Positions 38,661 to 51,649 of a stretch of 64,000 nt of DNA are shown here, piece after piece (position 1 is the stretch's first letter; each line of letters opens with the position of its first letter). The DNA comes from Spodoptera frugiperda. Lineage: Eukaryota > Arthropoda > Insecta > Lepidoptera > Noctuidae. The notes below the pieces were generated by a model that was not told where the DNA came from, made no database searches, and saw only the letters and a program-made list of their open reading frames with translations. The stretch lies in assembly GCF_023101765.2 (NCBI RefSeq), contig NC_064234.1, positions 6,572,001-6,636,000 of the forward strand. The letters run 5' to 3'. The translations under genes and the position numbers were made by a program.

Positions 38661-41600
38661 AACATTCGCACACCGCCCAACCTCTCAATACATACGCCTC
38701 ACTTGTCACCCGCCTTACATGAGTTACATGTCTATCATATCGCTAAGAAGGATAGAATATTCAACGTACTTTTTACAAAGATACTTTAAAAAACGTTACA
38801 TTACAAGGCATTCAAGTATTAAGGCACATTAGGGTTATTATGAGTGACGAAGCAAAGTATTATGTCTAGTGATATTTTCTGCTAGATAACCTTTAACGGT
38901 CCCGAAGTTACAATAAACACAATTAAACCTAGAACAATAAAACAATAAACTTGCTCTATCTGTTTAAGAGGCTTACTTAAACTTTTAGTGCTGTTTATTA
39001 AAATAACAATATAAAGTACCTGATCGTTAACTATCAGCTATTTTAATAACTCTTGCGGTTTATAAATTTCTCCTGAAACTTTTGTTCGTGTATCATCAAT
39101 TCAATTATAATAATTAAAATCCATATAATACACAAAAATGTTAATACTACCTAATTTAATTTGGTAAATAACTTTCAAAGTCCCATAAGTGCCTTTAAAG
39201 ACTTTAATATTCGATCTAGAACCATCATTCTACATTATGTATTTACTAAAAGTAATACACTTAACTCCTGAAGAACAATACAACCTGTACACACGATATA
39301 CGCTCGTTTCTCATACAAAGCAACTAATAAGGGAAATTCAGAGGAAAAGTAACAAAGAACAAGTTAGCTGATACAATAGTCTTATGAACAATACCATTTG
39401 TACTGAAACGCCTACGTATGAAAAGACTATGTGAATACCTACACCTTAGCACAAAGATCTTTTCCTGGATTTCTTTCTTGAGTAACAATTTCATTGATTA
39501 AAGTGAATCGGAATGAAGATATGAAAATATTATTTCTTGGAATATTCCTCATTTAAAATCTAAATCTTGTACAACAAAAATACTCGACGGCGTCTTCAGC
39601 GATGAGTGACGATGAGTGCTCTCGAAATCTTTGCGTTGGTAAATCGTACTTTTCAAAAAATTCTGTTGTCAACGGCAAAAAATAGTGTGTCCCGAATGAC
39701 TGACGAGCAAAGACAGCCATTAAACCATCATCAAATACAAAATATACTTGAATTTTTTAGACCGGTTGCTAAAACGGTTTCTGAATATGAAATCGTGGCA
39801 AAGATTCGATAGTCCCAGACTGGGTATTGGAAACCCAGAATTAAAGTATAAGGAACCTTCCATAAGCTGCTGAAAAATATTTTGTCATTGTTACTGAATT
39901 TTTGGCAAGCGTCTTATGGTTTTCCAAGATTATTTCCATTTCATTAAGCAAGGTATGTCTAATTAAACGTATTTTTGATCGATGTATTTTCTAAGAATAA
40001 AATGCGCTTCGAAACTCTCCGATACCAGGAAGTAAGACAGATAATCCTTCGGAAAAGAGTAAATAATAAAAAATATGGGAAAAGTAGGATTTGCGGAGTT
40101 AACGGTTTGTTCGAGTTTCCACTTTATATGCATCCAAAGAAAATGTGATTTTGTATAAACTGGATAAAGTTTTATCCTATATTGTTAAGCTTAAGCCGTG
40201 TTTGTTACACTGGCAGGCGGTAGCCGGAACCGTTCAAGTATCCGGGGCTGTAAAACGTGAAATATACACCGTAATATCCGCCGTGTCGACCATTCTCGCC
40301 TCGATAGCTTCACACGTCCAATCTTAATTGATACAAGTTACTTCGCTGGAATTCAAGCATTGTAAAAATAAAATACTTAGATTTTTAAACCATTCACAAA
40401 ATGTTTATCTTACAAAATTAGGCATTTTATAATGTACACAGCAGTACCTACATATATCTGTATTTCTTCGATATTAATCATCTTCAAAAATACTCAATTC
40501 GATGGTTGATAGTATATATATAGTTCACATCAGACAAATAGTAAGATGGCGAGTAAGTCAGCTTATTTATTTTACGTCGTTTCAAATTATTCTGTCTGAA
40601 CTGTTATTCTGAAACAATCTTTGAAGATGTCGGTGTAAACACAAGGTGAGTATAATCATATAGGAAAAACTGGTTGCTGGTTACTGACTCACAGACACTC
40701 AAAAACATTATTTAAAGAAACTAAACTTCACCGACTACGAGCTGTCCCACGCGTATTCATGTGTGTTTTAAACCTACAGTTTTAGTCCTACAGTAACTCT
40801 CATGATACTGTAGGACTAAAACGCATTTTACATAATATATGAACAAAAATATATAAAATCAACTTTTATCTCGACTGCGAAACTTGGTAAAACAAACAAA
40901 CTCTTCAACGTTGTAATATTACTGAAGATATTGAGCCAGCATTTAGTTATCTTCTGAACAATAACGTTTTGCTGAAAGTTTAACTTTACTTTTATTCCGC
41001 AATTTATATTTTCGCGACAAAAGAATAAACACCAGAGATCGTAATGTCCGGCCCACTGTCTGGCACATAACATTAGCTCCTAGCTTTTGTTCCCTCAGCA
41101 ATCAGCAACACAATTAGCTTCATTTACCATCATTTATCAAGGAACCTTCAGCGTGTGACTTAATTTCTGCGACGTTTTTGCGAAATTAAGTAGCTATGAA
41201 ACAATTATATTTAAGAATAAGGTCCAATTTATTATTTACGTACGTAAGACAGATTTCAGACAGATGTAGGGTGCAATTAGTTGCTGAAATGTGTTTGGTT
41301 TAGGTACATAAACCCTCGTAGTTGCTACCTACACTAGAGACCCATTGATTTCATTCGACGGGATTTTGCTTTGTAAGGGACTATAAAAATATGGAAAACT
41401 GTTTCGTTACTGGGGTCTGTGTTAGAACATTCTCTTGCCAGGGAATAAGAGTAAAAAATATCCGTCTGTCTAATAGCTATTCTAGTACTAATTATAATAA
41501 AACCACATATGTATTTAGAGCTTACAAAGGACTACCTTGCATACACTTACATAAACTTAACATGTTAATCCAACTGCGTAGGTGTGACCTGCGTAGGATG

Positions 41601-43800
41601 CATATCGAAAAGTGCAGAAATAGTCTCATGTGTTAAGCCAAATAGACGTTAAATATGTGAATAGGTATTAAGCAGATATACACCGTAATCGATTACCATA
41701 CATATGTACGTTCGATTCGATTCGGTCTCCGATTAGAAATGTGATACAGCGATACACTATTCATGAATTGACGTCTCAATCTTAGCTGGTGGCAGTGGCT
41801 CTAGACTGCCGGTCTTTGAAGGCTTATCACGCTGTCATGTAATACTCAATTTAATTGGAGCGTGCGACGTTGGTACTTGTGGCTGTATTATGTAATTTCG
41901 AACTTCCTGGAGAACAGACGGCATCGAGGGAGTAATCGCGTAAGTGTTTGAATTAATACGAACTCAATATTGCCGATTTGTTGCCGACTTAGCAACGGCA
42001 TTTCAAGTGTTTTCTTAAAGCTCTACCCATTTATTCTAGTCTTAAAACTTGGAGATGGTAATTCTGTGCCACTAAAATTGACATATTTATTTAGATAACA
42101 ATTATTTGGTGAAGTTTAATGAATGAATGACAAAAATTGATGTTGTTCGGATGTCGTCGCGAGAGAATAAGATAAGAATACTGCAAACAGATGTATAACT
42201 TGTTGAAATGAAAATAGTTCTTGCAATTGTAGCACAATCGACAGGAGACAATAGAATTGTCGATGGCAGCTAGCAGCTAGTGCGTCTAATGCCCGTGGAG
42301 CGATTTCAGCACTTTCCAGACAAGTACCTACCCTTCAAACTGCTATTCTTTTCCAAGTTTTCAGACAATGAACTATTCAAATGTTCTCACCAACTCTACA
42401 GTTTTAAAAACTAGGAATTTTAAACTTGATTTTAAATAAATCATTGAATTCTTTAATACAAAGAAGCGTGCACGTTTATCTTATGTTCTCTTGCGAGTGA
42501 ATTGCATTCTCGGTGTGCCTAATGGAATAGAAGCACAACTTGCAAATATGTAGGTACTCCATACAAATCTAACAAATAATGTATTTTTATTTATGTTCAG
42601 TAACTTCTACGTCTCTTTGTCTATTTGTATATATTTTGACATCTTAAAAAAATACCAATAAGATTTATGAAATCACTAACAATAATATTTTCAAACAATT
42701 TATGAAAACTCAAAAGCAATTTTGGCGAGATTGATTTTAATATTGAAACTAAACAGGATTCGAAGACATTATTTGCACAAAACCACACAACTTTACTCAA
42801 TATGATGATAGTTGGAATTTCTGTTTGATGAATTTAATTATAATGAATACGAATGTGTGGGAAGTTTCCAGAAGCTATTTCATTGCTTGAGAATTGTGAA
42901 TCTATAGGTACATACCTATGTCGATAGTCTTCCAAGAATTCCTTTCAATGAAATGTGTGCTGTTGACATATTGGTTATTTTAGTAAATATTCGAGTTAGG
43001 AATATTCATTTATCCAAATCCTAACCTTAATCCTGATCCTACGGAGATTATATTTACAATCATAAATATAGGTACCTACTATGTTATAATACCTGTAACA
43101 ATAAACTTTCCCAGATTACTTTCATCATTACAAAATTCAAGTCAATACCTTTACACAAAAAATAACCTTCCAACAAAACAGATTAAGTAGGTATTTTTCT
43201 TTTATTCTGTTTCTAGATTTAACCCCTAAAATGGTGCTAAGTGTTTCGCCATAATGGATATCCGTTTGCCGCAAGAATTTAAAAACCGCGCTCCGTTGTG
43301 ACTGGAATGAAAATTACTTATGATTTATACACTTGCTTTCCCCCACGGTTCCCTTGCGGTAATATGTTTCACAAATGTTACATACACAAGTACCTACATA
43401 GTATCTACAATACGTATAATTCACGCAAAATGTGGTTAATTTCGCACGCCTTTCTATAATGTATTGTCAACAATCAGAATTCTGTTTCGGTAGATAGTCT
43501 AAGTTACATTCCGATACCTAATGTATTTCGCAATTTGGTATGTATTGCCAAGTAAATCTTGAGATGAATTTCTAAATAAAATTCGTGTTTTAGTGGACAA
43601 AACTTATAATGTCTTGTCGTTACAATTAACCGCCAAAAAGTGAAAAATCTCTTATGTCAAAAAATCAAACCATAGACTCTACCATAGACAAATCATAGAT
43701 ACATTAGTATGTTTTTAGTAACAGTGGGTCCCACGAATCATAAAATGTGAGACGCCAAAGCAGGTTGCATCTATCAATTTTGAACGCACTCACGTCGCGA
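38661..43800. other. Non-coding region, no gene seen
   Basis: Short ORFs (39606-39812, 40145-40327, 41391-41636 among others) show no motif or splice support. A slightly GC-richer stretch at 40200-40320 and another at 42240-42310 were looked at, but no exon could be made of them. Confidence 0.45.
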
Positions 43801-43808
43801 CACAGGCG

Positions 43809-43834
43809 TACCTACCTACCTACCTACCTACCTA
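43809..43834. repeat. (TACC)n microsatellite
   Basis: About six and a half tandem copies of the tetramer TACC. TACC/GGTA words are scattered through the neighbourhood, so this is a local expansion. Confidence 0.9.
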
Positions 43835-44508
43835 TGTAAGAACTTTGTAAAAACACTCATTTTGCGACACTGTATTTCGTCATGAAATTGATCAAGATAG
43901 CATGAATTTAACCCAATAATACCTACTTTAGTAATTATTGAGTCTTAAGCACGAACCAACGTATAATTTTGGACTAGGTATGTCTAGGTTTACACATTAA
44001 ATTATTACTTTATCCCCAACTACATACGTACGACTATAAATGAATAGAAACGTCTAATTACAAACACAGTACTGCGTGAGTAGGCTTAATTAACATAACC
44101 CATATACTAATTAACTGTTTAGCTTTTCTTCTGTCAAATAAACATTCGACAAAAGCCTAGCTTACTTTGTGGGGACGCCTTTTGTCAAATGTCTTAGATA
44201 TAATTAATTTGATAGTAAAGTTTAGGCTCAGGTACTTAATTAAGAACAAACGTTTTGCCCGCTATATTCGCGGGCGCATTTCCTTTCTTAGTGTGCCCCT
44301 TCATTATGTCTATGAATAACCCTTGCTGAAAGTCTCTTGGACATTTAAGATTTAAGAAGTTCACATTTGAGCCCTATGTTTTCTGTCAGTGAAAATATTA
44401 TTATCATCTTAGCATGCTTGTTTTAATTCATTTACTTAAAAGCCACTTATGGATTAGTTAATATATACCTGTCATAAAATTATATTATTACCTCCTACAT
44501 TAACAGTG

Positions 44509-45262
44509 ATATCGACACCAGCAATTTATACTACGCTAACTCAAAAAGCGTACTTTACAGTAGAGGCGTTTAAAGGGAAAAACGTGATAACTTTTACATT
44601 AATTAAGATACTTTTTTGAAATTTGGTATGCTTAATATTCAATTTATTCATTGTAATATCTCATATTTATATTTCCTTACTTATTTCTATTTTTTGATTT
44701 AGCGCAAGTTAGCCGTATATAAACGTAATTCATCAAAAAAATGTTACATCTTATACACGTCTAACGTACATATGTTAGCGTAGTGTAGTACGGGAGGTCG
44801 TAGTGCATGATCAATCTTCTGATGCATATTTCAATATTTTTATAAAGAACATGTACTTACTTACAAAAAGAATAGTCAACGTACCATTAATAAACTAATT
44901 AATACGTTAACACATAAGTATTTACTATGTAAAAGTCGCTAAGTCGTTCATTTTACAAACGAACAAGTATACACACGTACGCACTAAACTACGCTAACTA
45001 TGAGTTAGTGCAGTGTTGCGCGGACTTTGACCAAAGTGATCCCCGCGCACACTCCGCTAATAATAGTTGGCGTAATATAAATCGAGTGATTTCAAAAAGT
45101 ACCTTTACTTAGCGTTTTATAAGATTTGTAACTTTCTTATTTTTGCATATTTCTTCTCAATTTTTTTATGACGTATGTAAACCCACATTTTAAGCAACTT
45201 GGCATAAAAAAAGTTTTTTCCAAATTTCGAGTTAGCGTAGTATAAATTGCTGGTGTCGATAT
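44509..45262. mobile_element. TIR DNA element, 754 bp, with sub-terminal repeats
   Basis: Ends are exact 34-bp inverted repeats (44509-44542 and 45229-45262), starting ATATCGACACCAGCAATTTA and ending in TACGCTAACTC. The core motif ACGCTAAC recurs in either orientation near 44776 and 44990, and diverged forms lie near 45050 and 45080. The outermost ATAT is its own complement, so target-site duplication and terminus cannot be told apart. There is no ORF for a transposase, so it is non-autonomous. Superfamily not assigned. Confidence 0.75.
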
Positions 45263-47443
45263 TATCTACCTAGGTAGGTAGGGGTGACCTAGGAGAGTTA
45301 TGACAATATTTACTTTCGGGGTCATATATCGCTCAAGAAACATTCCATGTATGACCTGCCTACACTTTATTCCATTCAATAAAAAACACTACTATAATAT
45401 TAAACATATATTTCATGCGGCATAATGTAATATCTATGTACCTAGACCTACACATGAATGCAATAAATGATTTGAGTTTAAGTTACTCGTACCTAAGTAA
45501 GGTAAGTTCACAATAAATTTAAATTCAGAGCGAATAAACTTTATGGCCTCTATTTTAACTTAAGTTCAACAAAAATACAAACCTCTCATTTTAATCTGTA
45601 GGTACATTAGCACGTACATATAAAATATCACAATACTTATTCCACAGACCGGAATCTTAAAAACATCCGCAGGGAAATCTGGTATTAAAGAAACTGGAGT
45701 TATAAAAGTGTCAGTAGTCAGTACAGACAGTACAAAGGAAAAGCCCTTGATAGGCGCGAGTAAAACTCAAGATAAAACCTTACATCATTATACTATAACT
45801 TACTTTCCACCGTGATTTTGTATGTGTGAAACTATAGATAAGATATATCTTTCTATCTTTTCAAACAGGCCACACAATTTTTGCATTTATTACAGGAACA
45901 CAATAGCGTCGTGTAACCTCTTGACAAATTGTAAAATATCGTGACCTTTTCCTTAAAAATAGATTCAGAAATTCATTTGTATTGATGTCAAGCTTTCATG
46001 GGTCGACATAATCCTATTGTTACACTCGGACTTTGGCTCACAAGCCCGTCGCACATCGCGCGGCCTCTCCGCAATAATCCGTGTAACTATGGTCAAGTCA
46101 CAAAAAAACTCAAATAATTTATCAAAACCACCCTTCGCCGTACCCCTGAAATCGATAGCTTAGGATTGTTCCCTTATACTTGCACCGTCATGGATTTTTC
46201 TCCATTATTTCTACGATTCACAATTCTCACAAAAACAACTTTCGTACTTAGTTAGGTATTGACCTACAAACTTTTAGTATTCATCCACTCGTGAAGCTTT
46301 AAGTATTCATCGGAGAATGATTAAGATATTTTAAAGTCTGTAAAAGAAAGGTCCCTTAATTTTATTTCATCATAGACCTCTATCACTCCGCCTCCACGTC
46401 TGACGACTACCTAATAAGTTAAAACTTTAGACTTAAAAAGGGGCGTAATTTTTAAAACGGATTGTACCTACCAAAATATGTTAAGTTAAAGCTAGCTCAA
46501 TTAACCAAAATTATCCACGAAATCCATGCGGCTCTAGCTCTACAGTTTCTAGCCTGAGCAATTTCCTGAACCTTAGTTTAGTTCCACATCCCATCTCTCT
46601 AAATCACTGGCCCTTCCTGGATTCGAGTAGAACCCTATTTTTGCCTTCCATTCTTTGTAACTGACTTCTCTTTGTTATGTCTCTGATCGAAATTCCGAGT
46701 TATTGGGTAACCCATTTGCGAATTACGGGTATCAAAGGAAAGAGAGTGTTTGAGCCACGAGCGCATTACACTGGTCAGAGAACTTGTATTATATCCAGTG
46801 TTTATGTAATGCACTTTGCTCCACATCTTCCTCTGACGGCCATATTGAAAATTGCTTTGTAGCTACTTGCAAGAAAATTTAAAAATAATACCCATATGTA
46901 TGTATGAGTATAAATTATGTTTCCATTTTGTTACAATAGAAACTCGTATCAGAAAATAAAGACACCCAGTAGCTGAATAGAATTTTTATTTTGATAAAAC
47001 TTATAAAAATATATACTAATTGAATGGACCCCAACAGTCGCCGCGTCATCACTTTACAAAAGACTGACCTTTCAATATTTAACTTTTTTGCGAAAGGTTT
47101 TTAGGATACTATTCAACTCTATACACAAGTATTATAACACGTTCACCTTGATCTCTATTTTCGTACAATAACATACATTAAGCCGTATTACGTCCTACGT
47201 ATTGTCCCGACAACATCAATAGGGGTTATACATATGTAGACAGGAGCTGTCGATAAAATGTCGATATTCGATAACAACGAAACCCCATCACTGGTCGAAA
47301 CAGTGAAAACAGCCGTGTCACACCTTTTTTTTAGTTGAAACTCGTAATTTGTACGGGCAATCAACTTTATTTGTGGTTCGTTAATCGATACTCTCGACAA
47401 ATATAAAAATGTACCTAAGTATAAAGATGACCTAATCTATACA
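45263..47443. other. Non-coding region, no gene seen
   Basis: No supported exon. A patch at 46010-46095 is GC-richer (AAGCCCGTCGCACATCGCGC) and is flanked by an inverted GTTACAC/GTGTAAC pair, but no function can be assigned. Confidence 0.45.
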
Positions 47444-47552
47444 TATAATAAAATCGTAGAAAAGTGCTGTCTGTACATTGAAAATAAAAATAAAAAAAAT
47501 AGCAGGGGTTATTGTTATGTCGATGTCGAACCCAAAAATGTAATTAACTTTT

Positions 47553-47611
47553 TTTTGTCTGTTTGTCTGTTTGTCTGTTTGTCTGTTTGTCTGTTTGTCT
47601 GTTCGTCTGTG
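47553..47611 (+). repeat. (GTCTGTTT)n microsatellite
   Basis: About six tandem 8-mers GTCTGTTT, ending in a variant GTTCGTCTG. The copy at 51471-51495 has (GTTT)n in the same place, so this is an inherent hot spot of the element family. Confidence 0.9.
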
Positions 47612-47868
47612 CGCGCTAATCTCAGAAACGGCTGATCCGAGTTGGATGCGGTTTTCACGAATATATTGTGGGATGCTTAAATTTACATTTAGTGTTTGTT
47701 TCATGTCAATCGGTTCATAAATAAAAAAGTTATGTCAAATTAAAGAATCACGTCGAACATTCTATGCTTATACCATTAATCTCCGCAACTATTTGACGGA
47801 TTTGGTTGAAATTTGGTACAGATATAGTTTAGAACCTTAGAAAGGACATAGATATATTTTTATTTCAA

Positions 47869-48002
47869 AAATCAAAAAATAAAATAAAAATAAGATAAAA
47901 ATAAAATAAAAATAAAATAAAATAAAATAAAAATAAAATAAAAATAAAATAAAAATAAAATAAAAATAAAATAAAAATAAAATAAAATAAAAATAAAATA
48001 AA

Positions 48003-48033
<31 letters not shown>

Positions 48034-48457
48034 TAAAAATAAAAATAAAAATAAAAATAAAAATAAAATAAAAATAAAATAAAAATAAAAATAAAATAAA
48101 AATAAAATAAAAATAAAATAAAAATAAAATAAAAATAAAATAAAAATAAAATAAAAATAAAAATAAAATAAAAATAAAATAAAAATAAAATAAAAATAAA
48201 ATAAAAATAAAATAAAAATAAAATAAAAATAAAATAAAAATAAAATAAAAATAAAATAAAAATAAAATAAAAATAAAATAAAAATAAAATAAAAATAAAA
48301 TAAAATAAAAATAAAATAAAAATAAAATAAAAATAAAAACAAAAATAAAAATAAAAATAAAAATAAAAATAAAAATAAAAATAAAAATAAAAATAAAAAT
48401 AAAAATAAAAATAAAAATAAAAATAAAAATAAAAATAAAAATAAAAATAAAAATAAA

Positions 48458-48488
<31 letters not shown>

Positions 48489-48510
48489 TAAAAATAAAAA
48501 TAAAAATAAA

Positions 48511-48570
<60 letters not shown>

Positions 48571-48664
48571 TAAAATAAAAATAAAATAAAAATAAAATAA
48601 AAATAAAATAAAAATAAAATAAAATAAAAATAAAATAAAAATAAAAAAAAAATTAAAAAAAAAA
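47869..48664. repeat. About 0.8-kb A/T-only array of TAAAA and TAAAAA units
   Basis: Built from only two words, TAAAA and TAAAAA. Some zones alternate them (an 11-mer period), while others are pure 6-mers (about 48010-48065, 48335-48460 and 48475-48560). I see one G (about 47893) and one C (about 48340) in nearly 800 bases. Two long minus-strand ORFs made only of Phe, Tyr, Ile and Leu lie over it. They are by-products of the repeat and not genes. Confidence 0.95.
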
Positions 48665-48689
48665 TTATTCCGGACATACAGCGCCATCT

Positions 48690-48728
48690 ATTGTTCAATT
48701 TCGTACTTATAGTACGGAATTGAACAAT
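48690..48728. repeat. Hairpin, 18-bp arms
   Basis: ATTGTTCAATTTCGTACT (48690-48707) and its complement at 48711-48728 with one mismatch and a 3-base loop. It starts a segment framed by GCGCCATCTA and TAGATGGCG. Confidence 0.75.
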
Positions 48729-48790
48729 GTCGGGCTGTTCCTATACTCCGTAGATAGATGGCGTTGATCGCGCAATGGTGTAATACAATT

Positions 48791-49065
48791 GTTCAGTTCA
48801 TGTTATTGTTTTAATTCATTGGAAATTTGTTTTTACAAAATAGTAAAAAGCAATGAAAAATATAACATAATACAACTTTTAGTACAAAGAAAACGCTCTA
48901 ACGGAGTATAGATAATTCTATGTCGATCGTTACACGACTTCGGTTCATGTTATTATTTTAATTCATCGAAAAAAAGTTAACAAATAGTAAAAAGGTATGA
49001 AAAAAATTATATCAATATAATTAAACTTTTAGTACAAAGAAAATGCCCGAACGGAGTATAAATAA
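48791..49065 (+). repeat. Diverged tandem duplication, about 148-bp period
   Basis: Two units share GTTCATGTTATT, TTTTAATTCAT, AATAGTAAAAAG, CTTTTAGTACAAAGAAAA and AACGGAGTATA in the same order (unit 1 from 48791, unit 2 from 48938). TAGATGGCGTTG also occurs on both sides (about 48763 and 49091). Confidence 0.75.
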
Positions 49066-49733
49066 ATAATCCAAGTTGTCTTTATCCTCGATAGATGGCG
49101 TTGGGAGCGAAATAGATTGCGCTATGGTTTTGTTACAATTATTTGGTTGGGTATCGGCCGAGCGCTTCGGTACTATTGTAGAAAATGTGTATTATCAGTC
49201 GTATGATTATTTGTCTGTAGTGGTCCTGCTGTTTCGTATATTCTAAATTGGTTTCGTTGTATTTGTCAATTAATAAGTTTATTTGTTGGGTTTTCCTGGT
49301 TTTCTGGTTAAACTTTTTAACGTAGGTTTAGTTTGATATCGATTATTAGTAGTTACTGTAGTTAGTTTTTTTAATAAAATTGTAAGTCTAATTTATAAAT
49401 TAATTAGATTAGATTTAAGTCGTTTCTTTTAAATTATTTAGTTTAAGCTTGGTTATTATAGCATAAAGGATAGGTTCTAATATAATTTCTTTTTTAATTG
49501 TTATAAATTCGTAATTCGTAGCTTTCTTTAGTTTTAAGTTAGTTTTCATCTTAAGTTCGGAAAGATTATAATATTTCTTTAGTTAAAGTCCGTTTTTAAA
49601 CTATTTTTTCAATGCCCTAAGTGAGTATACATCTATTAAAATCAAACGCAGAGCTCATTATGTTGATTTTTGAAGAGTTCCCTGGAATATCTTCCACATC
49701 TCATTTTTGAAAAGATCCCGCGAGATCGGGAAC

Positions 49734-49760
49734 TCATCATCATCATCATCATCATCATCA
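49734..49760. repeat. (ATC)n microsatellite
   Basis: Nine tandem copies of CAT/TCA close to the 3' end of the composite element. Confidence 0.9.
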
Positions 49761-49862
49761 GCCTATAGCTATGGGAACTATGTGGTTAAAACCAAAAATT
49801 TGCCGGAAGTCACTATTCCACGCGAACGAAGTCGCGGGCAAAAGCTAGTGTTATAATAAAAT

Positions 49863-51104
49863 GGGTAGCAAGTTTTTGCCATAGAGCTCAGAAAGGCAGA
49901 GGTGATCATTTTTAATAATAAAGAAAAATGTGTGGTTGGTATTTCCTTATTCCTTAGTCAGGCCAACCACCATTCGTGTAAGAAGACTCCTGGTAGAGCA
50001 GTGTTTGCAGAAGTTATGTACTCTACTCTACATAAAATAGAGATAAATATTAAACATCACTTTAGTCACAAACAAAACTTTTTAAATTTAATTTATTTTC
50101 CACAATGAAATTAGTATTCAATTCCACGAAAAAGCATTAAGAAACATTTTGTCACGTAACGGAACTCTGCAATCAGATAAGCCGCACAATCTAGACCAAA
50201 CCAAACCAAACTTCCAATAAATGGCTCTGATAACCCGAGCACAGCTTTCGAAATTCGATTTTGACAAAGGGAGCAAGTTACTTGGAACTCACTGTACCTA
50301 TCCGAACTACGGAAACTTAGGTAAGAAGGTATATAAGGTAAGAATTGGTTAAATCCGAACCTTGCTACCTACTTACCTCGTCCTACGTACTTAATACGCT
50401 GGAAGCGATTGTCGCACCTTCAAAAGAAACTACCGTAATTTTACATCATTTACAAATGACTAACTGTGCAACATTCAGTAAAATAATACTTACCTTTTTA
50501 AGTAATACACCTAATTACCAATTATACGTAACTAAGTACGTACGTACGAAAACTAGATCAAACCTATTTTAGAACTTAATTATAAGTGTCTAGACTTAAT
50601 TAAAATGCCCGATCTATTAAAGATATTTAAGAAAACGGATCAAAAGGTAAATATCATTATAGAAACGTTTATGTAAACTTTCCAACGGAACTTACGGAAC
50701 CATACTTATAGCCTATCGTTTAGCAAAGTCACCTGTTTAATCCACAAAACATTTATCAAGCCCTGTCGAGAGTGCGTTATTGAAAATTCTGCTGACTACG
50801 AGCTTATTCAAGGGGAAAAGTCGAAATCATTAATTATTCCCCTAATAAATTATTCTAATCTCCAGTAACATGGCGCACATCCATGACAACGAACGTGGAA
50901 AAACCTTGTCATTAAATTGTCCTAATCTATGCTATTGATGTAGGTATATTGTGCCTGACAACTTGTATTATGTTGGCAAATAAGTAGAGATGGATACTGC
51001 AATAATTTCACTTGATATATAGATAAGAATGTACATACTGTAGAGGTAAATATAGGTACCGGAAAATCGAAACTAAGTAGGTAGGTTCCTTGTTGATTTG
51101 ATTT
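49863..51104. other. Non-coding region, no gene seen
   Basis: Short ORFs only (49902-50108, 50345-50572, 50922-51113), without motifs or splice support. Confidence 0.45.
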
Positions 51105-51118
51105 ATCAGTCACACTAT

Positions 51119-51272
51119 GAGCTGCGGACTACCTAGCGGGTTTACCGGGGCTCTGCCTCGAAAAGCAGGAGAAGGAACGGGGTGGTTTTTAGTCAGTAAG
51201 AGTCTGACACTCCCTCTCGCCTCGCCCAAGGCGGGAGAAGTCATTGGATGATTTTCCCCCCTCAAAAAAAAA
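51119..51272 (+). mobile_element. SINE/short retroposon with 14-bp target-site duplication
   Basis: Flanked by the exact repeat ATCAGTCACACTAT (51105-51118 and 51273-51286). The body contains GCGGACTACCTAGCGGGTTT, GGAACGGGGTGGTTTTTAGT and CCTCGCCCAAGGCGGGAGAA, and it ends in about ten A. The target-site duplication and tail show insertion by target-primed reverse transcription. This body is common in noctuid-type moths. Confidence 0.85.
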
Positions 51273-51455
51273 ATCAGTCACACTATACCTACACTTTCGA
51301 GTAATCTCCTAGAATAAGGAGTAGGTTTACCTACTTAATTAGGTAAGTTAGGTTCTTCTAAACTTAAGTCGGTAAACTAACTGAGTACCTAGAAGTACCC
51401 CTCATAAATAAATAATTATATAGTTTGCTATTATCTATACTAATCTATACTAATA

Positions 51456-51649
51456 TTATAAAGCTGAAGAGTTTGTTTGTTTGTTTGTTTGTTTGAACGC
51501 GCTAATCTCCGGAACTACTGGTCCGATTTGAAAAATTCTTTTTGTGTTGTATAGTGCATTTATCGAGGAAGGCTATAGGCTATTAAACATCACGCTATAG
51601 CCAATAGGAGTTGAGCAGAGCGGGTGAAACCGCGCGGAAGGAGCTAGTA
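51456..51649 (+). mobile_element. Short dispersed element of the CTAATCTC family
   Basis: Starts ATTATAAAGCTGAAGAG with (GTTT)n, then GCGCTAATCTCCGGAACTAC and GGTCCGATTTGAAAAATTC, and ends GCGCGGAAGGAGCTAGT. TATTATA occurs at both ends, a possible short target-site duplication. Confidence 0.65.

Larger units (their letters stand above)
47455..49851 (+). mobile_element. 2.4-kb composite dispersed element (Helitron-like end) with a large A/T array
   Basis: The same 11-mer TATAATAAAAT stands on both sides (47444-47454 and 49852-49862). The element starts with a GTCTGTTT microsatellite and the CGCGCTAATCTCAGAAACGG core. It ends ACGAAGTCGCGGGCAAAAGC then TAGT. Short relatives with the same core and/or end lie at 27560, 28190 and 51456. 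CTAG-type 3' ends are known from Helitrons, but no Rep/helicase is encoded, so that name is tentative. The inside holds the array at 47869-48664, a hairpin and a diverged tandem duplication. Confidence 0.55.

Noticed and set aside
38536..38832. 98-codon plus-strand ORF in the GC island
   Set aside because: Low-complexity Arg/Ser start and no family similarity; more likely promoter or leader sequence.
39606..39812. 68-codon ORF near 39.7 kb
   Set aside because: Looks protein-like at first, but I recognise no domain and see no splice sites or composition change.
43809..43834. CRISPR-like or regulatory array
   Set aside because: Simple tetranucleotide microsatellite in an insect genome.
47865..48698. 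Two overlapping ORFs of 271 and 277 codons on the minus strand made almost only of Phe, Tyr, Ile and Leu
   Set aside because: They are the translation of a TAAAA/TAAAAA array. The repeat lacks stops in these frames and there is no normal protein composition.
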